64,000 bases of DNA from Ilex aquifolium (GCA_951799425.1 OX637405.1:30649135-30713134), one strand, 5' to 3'. Shown: positions 33,077-44,357, counted from the first letter of the stretch. The notes: generated from the letters alone by a model not told the origin. Program-made: numbers and translations.

Positions 33077-33781
33077 TCAAAACTCACCACCTCCATTGTT
33101 TGCCCTTTGCTCAGATTCTCTCTGCATTCCTAGCATCCGAATCCTAAGCTGAAGCTGAGTTGCGGCAGCCAAGAACTTCACATTCTGGATTGGATTTAGT
33201 ATTTTCACCACGCTCTCCGCCGCCGTCGTCCTCAACATATCCGCTGTATGAAGCACCGCCTCCATCGCCATCCTCAACATCTCAATCACCGAGTCCACCT
33301 CCTGAACCTCCCCATTCATGAGTTTTCGCCCCGCCAGCCTCGCTAGCCCCACCACCGGCGGGGCTGCGACGCTTTCCTGAATCTTAGCCAACTTTTCCAT
33401 CAGCGTTTTCTCTTCCATTTTAATCACAGCCTTCAATAGCTCCATTTTCCGAATCTGATCCTGCGACAAGTCATCCACCGAGTTCATCCCCAGCCGAATT
33501 GCCGATCCGGGTTTGAACCCGGCAATCCAAAAGAAAGATCTTTCGAAGTGACTGAACCAAGTCGGCGAGAACGCGAGGAACACGTCCCGGTTGACTAGTT
33601 TTGATTTTTCTTCGTAGTAATCTTGGTAGTGAGTGAGCACTCGAGCAATCAGATCTCTCAAATCATCATCGCGAAACTCGTGACGATTTTCAAGCACAGT
33701 GAGGAGTTCGTCAAGGTAGTGTTCTTGACGAACCAGCCAGCCTTCCAAGAATGACTCGAATGAATTCGAATTGTTACTCAT
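33077..33781 (-). CDS. DOG1-domain protein (DOG1-like), intact single exon
   Basis: The 234-aa protein begins MSNNSNSFESFLEGWLVRQEHYLDEL-like sequence (start 33781, stop 33077-33079). The DOG1 domain is shared with plant TGA bZIP factors and DELAY OF GERMINATION 1. The visible core runs from the N-terminal SFESFLEGWL through FLAFSPTWFSHFERSFFWIAGFKPG, MEEKTLMEKLAKIQESVAAPP and EVDSVIEMLRMAMEAVLHTADMLR-type helices. It has no bZIP region, so it is a DOG1-like rather than a TGA protein. Known relatives act in seed dormancy and ABA signalling, but many are uncharacterised. An in-frame ATG 33 bp upstream (33814) lies very close to the first TATA box and has a weak context, so I prefer 33781. It is the surviving copy of a tandem pair. 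Confidence 0.93.
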   Translation of the reverse strand: MSNNSNSFESFLEGWLVRQEHYLDELLTVLENRHEFRDDDLRDLIARVLTHYQDYYEEKSKLVNRDVFLAFSPTWFSHFERSFFWIAGFKPGSAIRLGMNSVDDLSQDQIRKMELLKAVIKMEEKTLMEKLAKIQESVAAPPVVGLARLAGRKLMNGEVQEVDSVIEMLRMAMEAVLHTADMLRTTAAESVVKILNPIQNVKFLAAATQLQLRIRMLGMQRESEQRANNGGGEF

Positions 33782-33846
33782 TTCGTGCCTCCCTGTTCTT
33801 TTTTTTTCATTCAAGGGATGAAAGAGGAAGAGGGCGGTGTTTGTGA

Positions 33847-34072
33847 ATTTATATGGGTTTGGGACTTGATGAGATATTTAATTTGCTTTGGTAAGAAAGT
33901 AATTATGTGGAAGCTTAAAGAGGAAAGTTTCAATTGCAATGCCGGCATGCAAGTGGGGATCGGCAATACCAGACGGTAGTGGACAAACGCAACCAACGAG
34001 ACCACTTGCGATATGGGTGTGAGAGAGCACCACCCATTATCAGAGCTTTTAGGAAGTTGTGTGTTTTTATAG
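33847..34072 (-). promoter_or_regulatory. Candidate promoter of the DOG1-like gene (two TATA boxes)
   Basis: On the minus strand, TATAAAT lies at 33853-33847 and CTATAAAAA at 34072-34064. The second has the classic CCCTCTATAAAAACAC context. If the first is used, transcription would start near 33820 and the ATG at 33814 would be almost at the cap. If the second is used, the leader would be about 250 nt. A (GA)n tract lies further upstream (34153-34170). Confidence 0.5.
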
Positions 34073-34259
34073 AGGGAATGAACTGGTGACCGGTGTTTCT
34101 CTCTCATAACTACCCACCACCGACTCAAAACTCCGAGAAAGAGCGTGGAAGAAGAGAGAGAGAGAGAGAAAGTTGTTCGGTGCTTTTCGTCGCCAAGTGA
34201 GAAATTGTTTTATTCAAGTGGGGAGCACGTTTTATTTTCCTGGACAAAGAGGGACTTTG

Positions 34260-36370
34260 TCGTTAGCGGATGTCAGACTACACTCTTTTGCAGATTGAGC
34301 CAAAAATATAAACTATCAGCGTGATCTTTGTCGTTTTGTTCCAATCTGTCCTATCCTACCTCTAAAAACCTGATTTTTTTTTTTGTAAACATTATGAATC
34401 AAGACGCCCGAAGAATGTTGAGCCTTATTTCGGAATTTAATGATATGATTTTAATATAACTATTAAATTAGTTGTAAATTTCAATATTAGATAGAATTCA
34501 CAATCAATCAAATGATTGTACATCATTAGGTCTCTAGATTAGGTTCTCAAATTAAGTCCAAATAATATTTTCCTATATATTTTATCTTCAATTCTCGTAT
34601 TTTCAACCGATGGGGTTTAATAAATTTCACTTGAATACATAGATAATCTGTTAAGAAAATGAAAGTAAAATTATATTATAGGGGATCACTTTAAGGATTA
34701 TAAACAAATTGTAATGATAGTAGGAGTAGTTTCAATTAAGGATTAATTGAGAGAGAATAACTTAACATGGTTCGGTCATTTTCAATGGAAGACAATAGAG
34801 ACACGGGTTAAAAAAAGTGATAGAATTTCTTAAATGAGCGTATAGTACATGACTGAAATGAATGGCGAAGAACGACTCTCATATAGCCGACCCAAAATGA
34901 TTAAGACATAAAATTTGGTTTGATTGATTGGTTGGAAAACAAATTACTGTTACGGTTGAAGCCTATTGGTTAGCTGTTTTTAAAAAAAAAAAATTAAACT
35001 AGTCATCCGTATGTTCGTTCTACAATATAATTTCATTTGGAATTACATTCAATTTGTGATAATTAGCAATTTTTGTGAAAAATATCTGGTCATAGTTTTG
35101 GTTATTGGAATGAATTTTTGGTAAATATAATCTTATATGTATGTGTGCCCATGACATTGTGTTGATTGATATAGTGTGTTAATATGAAGTCAAAATAACT
35201 ATTAAAAAAAAAGATTTCCCTATTTACCAATTATGAAGAATTGGCTCAAGGTTGATTTTTTTTTTTCCCACATGAGCTTATGGACTTGTATGAATGCAAA
35301 CAAGCTTTTTAAGTTTAGGTTGGAGCTAATCTGAGATAATTTTTAGATTTAATATTCAAATCTAATTCATCTTAAGTTAAAGAGTAATGTTATTTAGACA
35401 AAAAATATTGACAATATTTACTTACTCCCAACATCACTGATTTAATTGTGGGTCCTAGTATTTATTGGGACTTATTATCTATTAAATAGTTGTGATAGAG
35501 GAAGCCAACATATGTTGTCAACATTTTTTATCCAAATAACATTTCTCTAAGTTAAATTTGAGCAAGCCCATTTAGAATGGAGTTAAATTCGGAAGAGGCT
35601 AAGTCGAGCTAAAATTAGGAGTAAATATTGAATGTAATAGTGATACGACATTTATCATTATCATATTGTGTAATCATTCAATAATAAGTTTATAAGTGAA
35701 TAAAGTGACCTTTACTAATTCAATGTGTTCATTTTTAGATGTAGTGATTATGGTGGGGTTTAATTTATCCACTTATAGGTAGGCTTGTCGATCAAAATTC
35801 GATCTGATTAATCGTATGGTTTGATATTTTTTTATTGATAACTCGAAACTGTTGCTATCTTATATTTAATGGATTCTGATGATGCACAAATTGGTTTGCC
35901 CACCACCTGTCAAGTAACATTAATAGATGCAGTAATTGGTCGAGTGAGAGAGAGAAGAACACAGAGATTTATTGTGGTTCGATCAATGTGACCTACGTCC
36001 ACTTTAAATGGCTAAAGTCGCCGGGTACTTTATCACTTCAAATGAGTAGGGAGAGTAGAGAGTTACAAGCTTAGAGAGATAGGAGAGAGTTGTGCTCTCT
36101 TGAGTGTGATTTGTCCCCCAAGTGTTGGTGGGACTTACAATTTATAATTGTCTCATAATTGATAGTAATTAAATAGCTAACCAAGCGGTTGTAACGGGTT
36201 GGGGCCGTTTAATAGTCATAACGGATTGGAGCGACTTTAATAGTAATTAAATAGTTTGGCGACCTCTCCTCTCCTCAACGGGCAAGAAAGTTATGGTGCT
36301 CTCCAAATGACTTAGTCAAAGGACGATGGAAGGGTTGAATCTTTCCAAGGCGATGAGGATGAGGCTCTTG
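34260..36370. other. Intergenic AT-rich DNA with LTR-like remnants
   Basis: No domain-bearing frame was seen. Short segments resemble plant LTR sequence (ACATGGTTCGGTCATTTTC near 34767; TTGTGGTTCGATCAATGTGA near 35963). The sequence TATTTAGAC..AACATTTTTTATCC near 35390-35540 suggests another small inverted-repeat element (TGTCAACATTTTTTATCCAA at right, a reverse-complement-like start at left). Confidence 0.4.
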
Positions 36371-36573
36371 GGATGACCCTTACTCCAAGGTGGCGACGAG
36401 GGTAAGGCTCTTGGATGACCCTTACTCCAAGGTGGGTAGAAGAAGACTCTTGGATGACCCTTACTCCAAGGTGGGTAGGAGGAGGCTCTTGGATGACCTT
36501 GCATGCCCCCTGCTGATGTAGCTCCTTGAGCTTGATGAGCTGCTTCATGCTGATGTAGCTCCTTGAGCTTGAT
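36371..36573. repeat. Minisatellite: ~39-bp unit x4, then a 37-bp unit x2
   Basis: GGATGACCCTTACTCCAAGG starts units at 36371, 36413 and 36452, with a shortened unit at 36491. GCTGATGTAGCTCCTTGAGC then occurs at 36512 and 36549. The repeats open long minus-strand frames (VIQEP..HLGVR repeats) that look like artefacts of the repeat, not a gene. Confidence 0.85.
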
Positions 36574-37147
36574 AAGCTTGACCAGATTGACCACATTAGG
36601 CTGGACTTGACGGATCTCTTGGAGTTGGACTGTAAACTCGGATCGGGCTTATAATTTGAGCTAGGCCCTTGGGCTTGGCCCATCAGATTCAAATTTGAAT
36701 TTGGATATACCTATATCCAATATGATCTGAAAATATGTATATATTTTTGTATAAATATTAAATAATTTAAGTAATTATTTAAAGAAATTTAGATATAATT
36801 TGTTAACTTTTAGTTAAATTAAGTTATTCGAATTAAATCGGATTATCAACGAATTCGAATATGAACTATGAAAATAAAATCCATCGAATCAGATTCAAGT
36901 TAGACTTTTGAAATTGGATCCGAATTTGCATCGGTCAAAATCCGATTGTATTATTTGCAAGTCGTTCTATGAGAGCCATCATACCACAACTATTATGTAC
37001 TCCCTCTAAATAGAAATGTCGAATAGTTTGTTTTTTTGTTTTTGCAATAGTTTTATCTGTGATCAAGTTTTCCACTAACTTGAGTGTAATAATAATTATA
37101 ACGAATCACCCCAAAAGAATAATTTGTTGGGCCCTTTTTAACAAAAC

Positions 37148-40100
37148 TAGTTAGTGCACACATGTTTTGCACGTCAACCATTTTCAAAAGTAAATATGAT
37201 ATGTATTATTGTTATAAGAAAAACTAAATATGTATTTGTTACAAATTTTGTTGGCATTTGTCTAAAATGTTAATTTTACTGCCCTTTAGACGACTTGAGT
37301 TGTTAGCGAAAACATATATATATATATATAAAGTATAGTGAAGTTTGAATCCAAAAGACAAAGAGAGGTCCAGATCGTTTTGAGACAAAACATAAACACA
37401 TTCAGCGGACAACGTAATCCCAACATAAAAGACGGTTCAGATCATCTCAAAAATTTTGATCTAACTGTCTACCGTGAGTACTAAATTTTATTTTCCTGCC
37501 CAACTCAGACCTCTCTCTCCCAATCTCTCACGCCTCTATCCCTACCTTACAAACTCATCCCCAAAATCTCTCACATATAATCCATCTCAATCTCACTTCT
37601 GCCAATCTCAAATCTTCTCATAATCTCAAATTTTATCCTAATCTCAAATCTTCTATTAATCTTTGTGCCGCTACTTATCCTCCACCAGCAAAGTCACAGC
37701 CCAGCCAATGCCGTTGCCCGGTACATATTTTTCTCACTCATTCATTCACTCACACATGCACAGACGAAATTTTTTACATGATATTTTTTGTTCGAATGTA
37801 TAATCGATTTTTTGTTTTGATTCCCATTGCATGGTCTGCCATTGGGCTTTGATTTTGTTCAGTCATCTGTTTAATCCCCATACTTTTGATTTTTCATTGT
37901 CAACCTTTTTACTTTTTGTAGTTTAATGAATTGATCATGTTATGCATTTGTTTCTGGTCTTATTATCTTGTATGTAACTTGTATTTTTTTTTCTTGTGCT
38001 TCGAATACATAGGGTTCTTTTGTGATTTGTATTAAACCTTTTTTTCGGCCGATGAATAAAAGGGTTTATAAGTAGCGCATGAGCATATTTTCATGGCACA
38101 ATCTATCTTTGCTGATTTTATATATTGTGGAATAGTTGCATTGTGCTTCTTTATAGAGCAATGGCTAATGGGGTTTCTAAATTGATGTTCCCTGACATTT
38201 CCCTGATGTTCATTTTTTCCTCCTTGCACTTATCTACATTTGTTTGTATTTTTTTTTTCTTATGGGGATATATTGTGTTTCAATTTGAGTGGTGGAACTG
38301 CAATCCACTTTTTTGGGTGATGTTTCTCTGCAAAATTAATAAAATAAATAAAATCACAGACCCAAGTGCGGTATGTTTCATTTGTTTTCTGAATCGATGA
38401 AGCTTTTATGCTTGCTTTGGAGTATCAACTTAGTTAATGTTCAATTAAAAGGAATGTTATAAAAGCAATGAATATTGTGGAGAACGGGTAAGCAAATGCA
38501 CTACCCATCAGTTGGTTAGCTAAAGAACAACTAAATATTTTTGACTTTTTCTTTGTAATGAATTTTTTGCGCCACCGGTTGGGTAGCCCAAAAAAATTGT
38601 GACAAATTTTTGACCCCACCACGTGTTTGATAAAATTTCTCAAAGAACTGTTGTGAACAATCACAACAATCACTATAGCCCTACAGACAAAACCCAAAAT
38701 TTAGTGATGAATTTGGTCCGAAATCCTTGCTCTCTTTAACTTTTTTAAAGGTAACGGGTGAGAAAGTTAACGGGTTTATACTGTTAGACATGTTTAGTTT
38801 TGATATGGGTTAGACGTGTTTAGTTTTGGTATGATTTTATAACAAATCATAATGCTCAAGTTAAATAATGTACTTATTAATTTTTTTATTTGCAATCCAG
38901 GCTAGCTCAAACCAAAGACTAATTTAATGACCTTCAGCTTGGACAGTATGGATGAGAGAGCTTGACTCTTATTCCCTTTCATGGTGAGAGCTGGCTGATA
39001 GAGAATAAGGGAGATCATCCCTTTGCTAAATAAACTGAGAACTCCGATGTTTTAGTTATAAATTTACTTTGTTTCCTAAATATTGTTTTTTTCCAGCTCT
39101 TTTAGGCATCAATGGATGAGTTTCATGTGGTGTATGTTTTTGTGATGTTGATAGCTAAAGCTTTTTTTTTTTTTTGGTTTGTCTTAAATGTGTTCTCAAG
39201 TGATAATTATTTTTTTAAGTTTTACTTACAATTTTCATCATTGTGTTTTCCAGTTCACTATGTACCCATGTTACTTGATGGATCCAAGTTTACTTCGACA
39301 AGGAACGGAGATGAACCTTGCACTTTCAAGCTTTGCCATGGTCAGTGAATTCTTGAACTACGATATCATCTTATCACTGGATTATGCATAACATTAACAT
39401 TGTAACTGGTTGCTTCCTCTTAAGATTGTTTGATGCTCCATTGAATATTTTTTTTCGGAAAGTAATGCTCCATTGAATATTGTTGTTAATGGTAATAGTT
39501 ATTTGATACGGTAGTGGTCATGTGAATTTGGTGAATTTGGTTTGACTATGTGTGTATGTGAGTGTGTGCATGTAATTCAATTAATTTCTAGAGATATGCG
39601 GTATATTAATTCAAGGCTCAAACAAATCATTTCAATTAATTCTGATTGTAATTCAATTCTTTTTTACTACAACTAGGGTCATTTTGATCACGATAATTTT
39701 TGTTGCTATTTATTTTACTGATTTGTTTGATGATGTAAGGTGATTAGTGAGTTTGAGTCAATTTGTTGCGATGTAATGATGTCGATAGTTATGCGGTTGA
39801 GAAATTGAGCAATTTTGATTTTAAGTTCTGTTTTGGCAAGTCACAAAAATACGTATATATACATGTTTGTGTTATGGATGACATCGTATGAGGGCATGTA
39901 TACAAGAGATCTAGGTATCAGGGCATTACTGTTGATTGAATATTTTGACGTGAATGCGTGGTTTTGAATTACACTTAAGGCACTTTACGTGATATGCACT
40001 TAAGTCGAGAACCTTTTTTTAAACGAATTTTTGAAAATCAACTGGCGTGATCGATGCGGAGGGTCATGGAAAATGAAAAGGGAATAGGTATGTCAATTGA

Positions 40101-40706
40101 ATTGTTTGCATTTGAAATTCTATATTAGGTGCGACTTTTTATGTCTAATTTATTTACAACAATTTCATGCTTATTATGAGAAAAATGTTTTTTGACAGAC
40201 AGTTGTCAATTTATCTTATTGAATTAATCACAAATTGAAATTAGAAGCTTATATTAGTTGCAGGTATGTTTAAATGATTTTTTTTTTTTTTTGACATCTT
40301 CCAAGTACCTTGCATTGTATGGATGAAATTCTATAAACAATAAGAAAGCAAAACATGAGCTCATGATTCTTTTGTCATTGCTCATAAATCTTTGGTATGT
40401 ACCTACGCTTTGTTAGTTCTATGTCAATAGTGGGTTAGTTCACCCATTAACCCCCCAAAACCATGATGAAATTACAATCTTGGAGGAAGACACATTCGAG
40501 TTGAGAAATATGCTTTGGGTTTAAGCTTCAAGTTTGGATGCATTGATATCTTAAACTTCATGACTAAGGTTTTGTGTCAAACAACCCACTTACCCAACCC
40601 AATCGAAGCTAGACCCAACCCAAAACTAAAGTAAGGTTGCTTTGGAGAATTTTTTGTTCATTTTTTACAAGTAACACAGTGTCTTCAGGCACGGACAATT
40701 ACTAGT
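37148..40706. mobile_element. Possible Helitron region with captured gene sequence (ends uncertain)
   Basis: At 40706 the plus strand ends ...GTGTCTTCAGGCAC-GGACAATTACTAG followed by T: a short hairpin and a CTAG end, as in plant Helitrons. At 37148 the minus strand reads GTGCA...TGCAC-TAACTAG followed by T, a second hairpin plus CTAG in the opposite direction. Inside lies an FKBP exon fragment. No Rep/helicase gene and no clear TC start were found, so one or two non-autonomous Helitrons are possible but unproven. A (TA)n tract lies at 37313-37331. Otherwise the interior is AT/TG-rich and non-coding. Confidence 0.35.
39254..39345 (+). pseudogene. FKBP-type peptidyl-prolyl isomerase exon fragment
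   Basis: After a good acceptor (TTTTCCAG), the plus frame reads VHYVPMLLDGSKFTSTRNGD then EPCTFKLCHGQ. This aligns with the core of plant multidomain FKBPs (ROF1/FKBP62 type: VHYTGTLLDGTKFDSSRD then TPFKFTLGQGQ). The frame stops directly after the GQ, where the host gene would have a splice site. Key residues are altered and no other exon was found nearby, so it is a dead fragment, probably moved by a transposon. Confidence 0.78.
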
Positions 40707-40952
40707 ATATATATATAAGAGGAAAATTCAACTCAAATTTTGGCTGAGGCACTAACCAGAGGGAAATAACAAAAAAGGCGGCAATCCATTAGGCTGCAAT
40801 AAGCAGAACAATAAAGTGGATGTTGTGGTCCTATGCTTGTGGCATTGAACGGCGGCCCGGCAACAACAGAATGATCTTAAGCTTAATTTAAGCCAACCCA
40901 TTTAGAACGGGGCCAAATTCGAAAGAAGCTATCCCGGCTCTCTACTGACTTA

Positions 40953-41076
40953 TGGGCCTTTTTGGGCCTTGTTCCTCTGCTAGCCCACAAATTGACATCC
41001 TCGTTAAGTATAAAAGGAGTTTCGGCCATTTGGCGCTACGTTCCATCTCTCTCGAGATTTCTACAAACTAGGGTTT
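40953..41076 (+). promoter_or_regulatory. Promoter of the 73-aa protein gene: two site II motifs, TATA box, telo box
   Basis: TGGGCC occurs at 40953-40958 and 40963-40968 (site II type). TATAAAAG is at 41009-41016 and an inverted telo box (TAGGGTTT) at 41069-41076. This set is typical of plant nuclear genes for mitochondrial and translation proteins. An intron probably interrupts the 5' leader (TTTCTCAG|GTAAACG near 41101 to AG near 41280). Confidence 0.7.
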
Positions 41077-41311
41077 TCAAGGCTCCGCCATCGTTTCTCA
41101 GGTAAACGAAAGTATGAACTTGTCTGTCATTTCTCTTTGGATTTTCATTCCCGTGTTTTCTATTTTACTTTTCTATCCATTTGTAATCTGAACTGTTTGA
41201 AGCTATAAATGTTTTGGGCTTTGTTCGAGTAATATTTTTTTCTAATTTGTGCCTTTTCTTTTTTCGATCATTGTAAGTAGTCAACGACAAGAACGAGAAG
41301 AAGTTAATATA

Positions 41312-44300
41312 ATGGCTGGAGGGGGGAATTTTTTGCACAGAGTCATAAGCTACGTCGTTAATGAGGTCGTTGTCGATGGTCTTGCCAACAGGTACTCTTT
41401 CGCCCCCCCCTTATTCTTCTGATCTTTGTCCAAAATTTTTGTGTTATTTTTGTGGGTGTGTCAGTATGTAGCTTTTATGTTTCAATTGATGACTTTCTGT
41501 TACTTTATGCTCTGAATCTGTTGTTGAATTGAGGCTTCTTCATCTGGCCGTTGGGATTTGATCAATTCCTAATGGGCTCGTTCCCTTGAAGCTAAACAAA
41601 TATCACATCTTCCGATAGATTTTCCATTTGGGATGCTTATTTTATATGATTTGCTCTGCATTGCCGGAAGTGTGAGAAATTATTGTTCATTAAATTTAAC
41701 ACTAAGCATTTTACCATTTTAATTAACGTATATGTAACAGGATCTACATATGCAATATGGCGTAAATGAGTATAATGCTCGTGTGTGTAGATTAAGTTCT
41801 TTGCCTTGTGACTTCATACTTCATAGGCTTGTAATTATTGCAGAGATGATTGCATCAGCAACTATGGTTAACATCCAAGGGGCTGCAGCTGTTTCTTCCC
41901 TCTTGGTTGGAGTTTATTTTAACCCTACAACATTGAAACAAGTGGGAGTTTATGATTTGATGATCCTGGTTTATTTAGTTTTAAGTCGTAAGGGAGTTAC
42001 CAATATCAGTTGATTAGAGTAGGTGTATCGATGTTTTAATGGGAGTGATAAATAACATCCTAGGGCTTAAATGGTTTTGTTTCCTGATTATTGAGCTAAT
42101 GTTCAGTTGATTGATGTTAATCAACTTGTTGATGCTTCATGGCCTTGTTCCATTCATTACGGCCTAATTGAATGAATCAAAGCCTATTGGTTCTGTTATC
42201 AGTCTATAGGAGGCCTCCCTTGCTGACTATGGTCTATTTTCATTTGCGGTTTATGTTATTTCTTTCTTATGTCTACTTTTTGGAGTTCTAATTTCTAATT
42301 TCTCGCATTAATTAATCGAAGATATAGTGACTTCTCTTGTGGTTTTGCAGCCCTGCTTTCCAGAGATTTGCGGTGAGGACATCAAGGAGGATGGAAGATA
42401 TCTCTAATAAGGGTATATGCATGCGTCTTTTTTTCCTTTTGTTCTTGGAATTATAGGCATTTGGGTAACGCTTCGGTACTGCCACCCTACTTTTCGGTAG
42501 CATACCGAAAAGTAAGGGGCCTCCCTTAGTTGACATGTGTCAACTATTGACCAATGAAATCGGTATATGTATTTGAACATAATATTCAAATTATTTATCT
42601 AACTTCACCTCATAATCTTTATCTTCAAAGGTTGATGAAATAGATCCCAAAAATGAAAAATTCGTGGAAAAACTTTCAAGAACATTTTTGGGTTGGGTTA
42701 CAACCTTCTAGAGACATTTACAACCATTTGGGGTTGAATTGGATGAGGTTACCATTTTTGGGGTGAGATTATCACTTTTGTGGGTGATGTTATCACCTTT
42801 TGAGTTGATGTTACCACTTTTTGAGGTGTGATTACCACTTTTTGGGGTGAGGTTATCACTTTTGGAGTTTGGGATGCTGTTTACCAGTTGTTGGGGTGCG
42901 GTTAGCCGGTTACCACTTATTGAGATAAAGTTATCACTTTTTGGGGGTGGTGTTACCACTTTTTGGGTGAGGTTATCACTTTTTGGGTTGGGTTATTAGT
43001 ATTTAGGGAGAGATTACCACTCTGGGGTGACAAACTTTTAAGGATCGATCATGCTTAAATAGGATCAATCTTGACTTTGTTCAAGATTGATCATGCTCCA
43101 ACGTGATTGATCCTTAACATCAAAGAGGATTGATCATGCTATTCTATGATCGATCTTGATAAACTTTTACACATCCAACATAAAATTAATGTCTTTTGGA
43201 AATTAAGTTTCCATGATCTATCCCCATAAATATGATCTATCTATAATTTCTTATCATAGTTTACCATGATGATCCTAAATTTCAATCTTAAACAAGACAT
43301 GGTAATACCTCCCCAGAAAATAGTAAACATCACCAAAAAAGTGGTAATCACATCCAAATGGTCGTAAACTTACCCTAAATGTTGGTAACCTTAGTCCAAA
43401 AGTTGGTAATTCATCACAAACGGTGGTACATGCTTCCCAAAAGATGGTAATCTTAGGGTGGTAACTGCATCTCAAAAGGTGGTACTCACATCCCAAAAGG
43501 TGGTAACCTTACCCTAAAAGGTGGTAATCTTATCCTAAAAGGTGGTAAGTACATCTCAAACGATGGTAAACTTAACCGAAAAGCAAGTGCATCCCAAACG
43601 ATGGTAACCTTTACCCTAAAAGGTGGTAAACTTACCTTCAAAGGTAATAACCTCACCCTAAAAAAATTGTAACAGTACCCAAAAGATAATAACTTTACGG
43701 TAAAAGGTTATAAGTGCATCCTAGTAAGTTAATCTCAACCCAAAATCTGGTAATTGCATCCACAACTCATAACCTCTGTAAAAATTCAAAACGTGGTATT
43801 CTGGATCATAAATAATAAAAATCTTTGTAGGTTCGTTTAAGCTAAAAGTACATTAATCTCAACCCATTTAATTTATAATCTCATCTATGAATATTAAATC
43901 TGTGTTTTGTCTGAGCTTGATTAGAACTCTTGAATAGTTCCATGTGAATCAAAGGTTTGGGAACGATCTCTGTTTCTCCGGTACTCCTTCCTCTTCGTCC
44001 TTTCTCCTATTAACTACTGAGTGGGTAACTAGTAAAAGGTGAAATAGTGCAGGTTTTTTTGATCAACGGTTGTAACCCATTCAATGATGGATCAGTGGTC
44101 CGTCCTCATTCATTTAGCGGCACCCTAGGATGACCCTAGGCATTTGCTTTCTGATGTCATTTGTATTGTGTAATTATTTTGTCCGCTGCAGCTGTACAGA
44201 AGAAGCAAGAAATTGCAGAGCAAATCAAGGACATGTCAAAGAATTTTGAGGTTGGATGTTTTTGCAGATTTTAAAATCTAACATTTGTGAGCTGTAGTTG

Positions 44301-44357
44301 AGCGTGTCTGAACGTATATCTTTGTTGTATTTGCAGCAGCCTTTCAAAAATCAGTGA
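41312..44357 (+). CDS. Small conserved plant protein (73 aa), 4 exons
   Basis: Exons 41312-41391, 42351-42412, 44192-44250 and 44337-44357 sum to 222 nt and encode 73 aa. The protein begins MAGGGNFLHRVISYVVNEVV, then VDGLANSPAFQRFAVRTSRR, and ends in a Lys/Glu-rich helical tail (AVQKKQEIAEQIKDMSKNFE). The tight splice phases and the coherent protein show a real gene. It resembles short conserved plant proteins of about 70 aa that I associate, without certainty, with mitochondria (Arabidopsis AT2G31490-like). The N-terminal RVISYVVNEVVVDGLAN could be an amphipathic or membrane-touching helix. The promoter type agrees with a mitochondrial product. The acceptor of exon 4 could be 3 nt later, which would drop one Gln. 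Function is not known to me. Confidence 0.82.
42464..44136. mobile_element. 1.67-kb element in intron 2 made of two opposed ~23-bp repeat arrays
   Basis: TAGGCATTTG stands on both sides (42454-42463 and 44137-44146), a 10-bp target duplication of Mutator-like size. The ends GGGTAACGCTTCGGTACTGCC and, reverse-complemented, GGGTCATCCTAGGGTGCCGC are only weakly inverted. The left half (42690-43035) holds about 15 units of GRTTACCACTTTTTGGGGTG type. The right half (43300-43770) holds about 22 units of the reverse complement (CCCAAAAGGTGGTAA). Between them (43035-43200) are about six GATYGATC-centred motifs. No transposase is encoded. The gene's splice sites lie outside it. Confidence 0.8.

Larger units (their letters stand above)
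30142..33565. repeat. Downstream unit (B) of the tandem segmental duplication
   Basis: It matches unit A at 30142-30222 and 32494-33565. Between these lies about 2.3 kb found only here, including the ACGTCA palindrome cluster and the 1.2-kb inverted repeat. This unit keeps the intact DOG1-like gene. Confidence 0.85.

Noticed and set aside
36312-36692. 126-codon minus frame with VIQEP..HLGVR repeats
   Set aside because: It is the translation of the 39-bp minisatellite; no homologous family is recognised.
42708-42959. 83-codon frame with repeated SDNLTPKSGN
   Set aside because: It is the translation of the ~23-bp repeat array and is not conserved outside it.
42464-44136. CRISPR-like regular repeats
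   Set aside because: Units are ~23 bp with no unique spacers, lie in a plant intron, and are degenerate. This is a transposon-borne minisatellite.
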